64,000 bases of DNA from JBBSNV01 sp964458605. Its GTDB lineage: Bacteria; Pseudomonadota; Alphaproteobacteria; Reyranellales; JAQSWP01. The DNA lies in assembly GCA_964458605.1 (NCBI GenBank), contig CAYWLS010000022.1, positions 1-64,000 of the forward strand. The letters are read 5' to 3'. Position 1 is the stretch's first letter; each line of letters starts with the position of its first letter. The notes under the pieces are model-generated. The model saw only the letters and a program-made list of their open reading frames with translations. It ran no database searches and had not been told where the DNA came from. This document shows, piece after piece, positions 61,750 to 64,000 of this stretch. The position numbers and the translations under genes are program-made.

Positions 61750-62910
61750 GTGAAACAGGGCAATGCCGTTCTGTCGGGTTACGGGACCACGATTTTCGAG
61801 GTGATGTCGGCGCTTGCCCGACAGCACCAGTCGGTCAATCTGGGCCAGGGCTTCCCCGACGATCCCGGCCCGGCCGATGTGCGCCAGGCGGCCGCCGACT
61901 TCGTGATGGACGGCCAGAACCAGTATCCGCCGATGATGGGCATCCCCGAGCTGCGCCAGGCGGTGGCTCGGCACAACAAGCGCTTCTATGGCCTGGATAT
62001 CGACTGGCAGAGCGAGGTGATGGTCACCTCGGGCGCGACCGAGGCGCTGGCCGACTGCCTGTTCGGCCTGATCGAGCCGGGCGACGAGGTGGTGCTGATC
62101 GAGCCGCTCTACGACTCTTACCTGCCGATCGTGCGCCGCGCCGGCGGCATTCCCAAGCTGGTGCGCATCGAGCCGCCGCACTGGGAACTGCCGCGCCAGC
62201 AACTGGCGGCGGCGTTCTCGCCGCGCACCAAGCTGCTGCTCATGAACTCGCCGATGAATCCGTGCTCCAAGGTGTTCACGCGCGAAGAGCTGCAGTTCAT
62301 CGCCGATCTGGCGATCAGGCACGATGCTTTCGTCGTGTGCGACGAGGTCTACGAGCATCTGGTGTTCGACAGCAGGCAGCATATCCCGCTGATGACCCTG
62401 CCTGGCATGCGCGAGCGCTGCGCCCGCATCGGCTCCGCCGGCAAGACGTTCTCCGTGACCGGCTGGAAGATCGGCTACATCACCGCCGCGCCGGCGCTGC
62501 TGAAGCCGATCGCCAAGACGCACCAGTTCATCACCTTCACCACGGCGCCCAACCTGCAATTCGCTTCGGCGGTGGGTTTGAACAAGGACGACAGCTACTT
62601 CACCGATCTGGCGCGCGACATGCAGACCAAGCGCGACCGGCTGTCGAAGGGACTGGCCGAGATCGGCTTCGGCGTGCTGCCGGCCGGCGGCACCTATTTC
62701 GTTACCACCGACTTCCGGCCGCTGGGGTTCAACGGCACCGACGAGGATTTCTGCCGCCACATCACGACGGAAGCGGGCGTGACGGCGGTGCCGGTGTCGG
62801 CGTTCTACGAGGGCGATGCGCCGCGCCACTTCGCCCGTTTCTGCTTCTGCAAGCACGACGCCACCTTGGACAAGGCGCTCGACCTGCTGAGGAAGCACTT
62901 CCGGCGCTGA
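61750..62910 (+). CDS. Class I/II PLP aminotransferase (methionine/kynurenine type)
   Basis: The 386-aa fold-type I aminotransferase has the Schiff-base lysine at Lys232 in GSAGKTFSVTGWKIGYI. NLGQGFPDDPGP at the N-terminus and FVVCDEVYEHLVFD are typical of the YbdL/kynurenine-aminotransferase branch, which transaminates methionine and aromatic amino acids. The start is taken as GTG 61750 behind GGGGACGAAAC; the first in-frame ATG (61648) overlaps the divergent oxygenase start and adds non-homologous sequence. The donor specificity cannot be fixed. Confidence 0.9.
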   Translation: MKQGNAVLSGYGTTIFEVMSALARQHQSVNLGQGFPDDPGPADVRQAAADFVMDGQNQYPPMMGIPELRQAVARHNKRFYGLDIDWQSEVMVTSGATEALADCLFGLIEPGDEVVLIEPLYDSYLPIVRRAGGIPKLVRIEPPHWELPRQQLAAAFSPRTKLLLMNSPMNPCSKVFTREELQFIADLAIRHDAFVVCDEVYEHLVFDSRQHIPLMTLPGMRERCARIGSAGKTFSVTGWKIGYITAAPALLKPIAKTHQFITFTTAPNLQFASAVGLNKDDSYFTDLARDMQTKRDRLSKGLAEIGFGVLPAGGTYFVTTDFRPLGFNGTDEDFCRHITTEAGVTAVPVSAFYEGDAPRHFARFCFCKHDATLDKALDLLRKHFRR

Positions 62911-63000
62911 GAGAGCGACCGTGATGGGCGGTGCTTCGGAACCGGCGGAGAGCTGGAAAACGGCGCCCTTGCCGCCGTCTTTCGGGTCGCGCGGTGGCGG

Positions 63001-63462
63001 GTGCTGGCCTTTCTGGTTCTTTCTTCGATCATGACGCTCGGCGGGTGGGCGGTGCCTCAACCCGGGCAGGGGGCATTCATGCGATGGGCGCCAGGCGGCT
63101 TCTTTATGGCTTGCTCTCTGGTGTTCCTGGTCACGCTCCTGCCCGGTGTGCGGCGCGCATCGTGTTTGCGCCGGACGGGGGCCTCGATGAGAAATCTGTA
63201 CCGGGAGCATCGGTTTGCCTGGCAGCAGATGACCCGTCCGGTCTCGAAGGGAATGATCCCCTATATACCCGCATGGTTGATAGGCCGGGCCCCGTTCGCC
63301 GAAATCGTTCCGGCCGGACCTGCCGCTACCGGCAAGTCTTCGCAGCCGCGCCGCATCGCGATCCCGTTGGCCATGTACCGTTCCCACAAAAAAGATCGAG
63401 CGGATGGCGCGCGCTTATTGGCATCAAGCGCGGGCCGATTCGCTGCCTTCCACAACGCTTGA
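63001..63462 (+). CDS. Possible small membrane protein (weak)
   Basis: The ~590-bp stretch between the aminotransferase and the tRNA has no clear gene. The best candidate is this 153-codon frame from GTG 63001, with two hydrophobic segments (residues 2-18 and 31-48) and a polar remainder that looks non-conserved. It has no Shine-Dalgarno, and its G+C is somewhat lower than around it. It may be a decayed gene fragment. I would not rely on it. Confidence 0.25.
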   Translation: MLAFLVLSSIMTLGGWAVPQPGQGAFMRWAPGGFFMACSLVFLVTLLPGVRRASCLRRTGASMRNLYREHRFAWQQMTRPVSKGMIPYIPAWLIGRAPFAEIVPAGPAATGKSSQPRRIAIPLAMYRSHKKDRADGARLLASSAGRFAAFHNA

Positions 63463-63500
63463 CCCAGCGCCCTCAAAAGACTAGGTAAACCGCCGATGTG

Positions 63501-63576
63501 GCGGGCGTAGCTCAGTTGGTAGAGCGCCAGGTTGTGGTCTTGGATGTCGCCGGTTCGAGCCCGGTCGCTCGCCCCA
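63501..63576 (+). tRNA. tRNA-His (anticodon GTG)
   Basis: A 76-nt cloverleaf runs from the acceptor GCGGGCG, pairing CGCTCGC with one G-U, through a 5-bp anticodon stem (CCAGG/CTTGG) and loop TTGTGGT with GTG at 63534-63536. The T-loop is GGTTCGAGCC-like and CCA is encoded (63574-63576). The discriminator is C73 and a G precedes position 1 (63500), which gives the G-1:C73 pair diagnostic of histidine tRNA. Confidence 0.96.
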
Positions 63577-63674
63577 TTTTCCCTTCCGTTCCGGCATTCG
63601 GTTGCCCTCGCAAAGGCTGGGCGGTCTGGCGGCGTTGCGGCATAATCAGGCCGTCGCGCGTCTGGGAGGCGGCC

Positions 63675-63977
63675 ATGCGTCGGATATCGCTAGCGCTCGT
63701 TGTCGTGGTCCTGGCGGCGGGTCTGGCTCCGCAGGCCGGCGCGATCGACACGATGGGGGTGGGCGCGCAGCCCTGCCGCATCTTCCTGCAGGAGCGCGAC
63801 GGGCCCCGGCGCAGCGAGTTCCTGGCCTGGATCCTGGGCTACCTGTCCGGGTTGGCGGTCGAGCGCAACCAGGACATGCTGGCCGACCAGACCGCCGACA
63901 GCGTCATGGCCCGCGCCGTCGAACTGTGCAGCCGCGATCCGGAGCAGTATCTCGACGATGTGCTGGACGATTTCTAG
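63675..63977 (+). CDS. Small secreted protein with two cysteines (HdeA/Rap1a-like)
   Basis: The 100-aa protein has a signal peptide (about 1-23, ending QAGA before IDTMG). A helical mature part follows, with FLAWILGYLSGLAVERN (about 49-65) and single cysteines at Cys34 and Cys85 placed to form one disulfide. The pattern resembles small periplasmic HdeA/Rap1a-like chaperone or immunity proteins, an analogy only. It is a real-looking gene that ends 23 bp before the window edge, and no neighbour on the right is visible. Confidence 0.7.
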   Translation: MRRISLALVVVVLAAGLAPQAGAIDTMGVGAQPCRIFLQERDGPRRSEFLAWILGYLSGLAVERNQDMLADQTADSVMARAVELCSRDPEQYLDDVLDDF

Positions 63978-64000
63978 CGGTACCTTCCCGACGTTCTAGA

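Noticed and set aside
63261..63476. Minus-strand 71-codon frame in the gap before tRNA-His
   Set aside because: No ribosome-binding site, no conserved pattern, and overlap with an equally weak plus-strand frame; treated as noncoding.
63501..63576. tRNA-His 3' end considered as an attachment site for an integrated element
   Set aside because: No integrase, no direct repeat of the tRNA 3' end and no phage-like genes occur in the flanking sequence visible here.

Overview
The window is high-G+C DNA with dense, mostly minimal-overlap genes. It looks like an alphaproteobacterial chromosome, probably a Rhodospirillales-like or related free-living lineage. The evidence is a glnB-glnA operon behind a sigma-54-type promoter, an alphaproteobacterial-type ParE, an aerobic CO dehydrogenase-type molybdenum hydroxylase locus, a SapC-family protein, a quinone-linked PyrD, and an encapsulated-ferritin-like gene resembling that of Rhodospirillum. 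There is no phage, IS element, CRISPR array or rRNA. One tRNA gene (His, GTG) lies near the right end. Long open frames antisense to real genes are common and are artefacts of the G+C-rich codon usage.

Layout. 0-8 kb: exonuclease III, an A-type Fe-S carrier, a SapC-family protein, a secreted Pro/Ala-rich protein, a DMT exporter, a CHASE2-adenylate cyclase, a 69-codon orphan behind a palindrome-rich AT-rich leader, and an acyl-CoA dehydrogenase. 8-13 kb: an RND efflux pair (fusion protein plus permease) and an ExoD-family protein. 13-16 kb: quinone oxidoreductase, SDR and an M14-like DUF2817 protein. 16-23 kb: an envelope-glycan neighbourhood with DUF1499, GtrA, a DPM1-like GT2 and two tandem GT-C-like membrane proteins on the minus strand, and a GH17-type membrane protein divergent from them.

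22.8-35.8 kb is the metabolic centrepiece. coxG-coxS-coxL-coxM encode a form II (AYRGAGR) CO dehydrogenase-like molybdenum hydroxylase, ending in a terminator. After a short island (168-aa protein, DUF1772-like protein, GST) comes a seven-gene maturation operon: coxD (MoxR ATPase), coxE (VWA), a split XdhC pair, a fused molybdopterin-binding/MobA-like protein, a SufS-type cysteine desulfurase and a SufU-like scaffold. Its genes overlap or are separated by one base. The desulfurase/scaffold pair suggests a dedicated sulfur supply for the Mo cofactor and/or the [2Fe-2S] clusters.

35.8-45 kb: DUF4139 protein, methyltransferase, DHA2 transporter, pyrD, two tandem secreted paralogues of unknown function, and parE. 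45-49 kb: thioesterase, iron-permease-family protein, and a TetR-EmrAB efflux cassette with two matching 15-bp operators. 49-56 kb: VOC protein, amidase, amidohydrolase, an ArsR-AHSA1-GyrI-DUF899 cluster whose putative operator covers the arsR start codon, and a D-aminoacylase. 56-64 kb: beta-carbonic anhydrase, an EncFtn-like ferritin with a second ferritin-like protein but no encapsulin, a lower-G+C orphan, the glnBA operon, a 2OG-Fe(II) oxygenase-like protein, an aminotransferase, tRNA-His and a small secreted protein.

The features most worth following up are the cox maturation operon with its own SufS/SufU pair, the shell-less EncFtn-like gene, the tandem GT-C-like pair, the tandem secreted paralogues between parE and pyrD, and the palindromic leader of the 69-codon gene.
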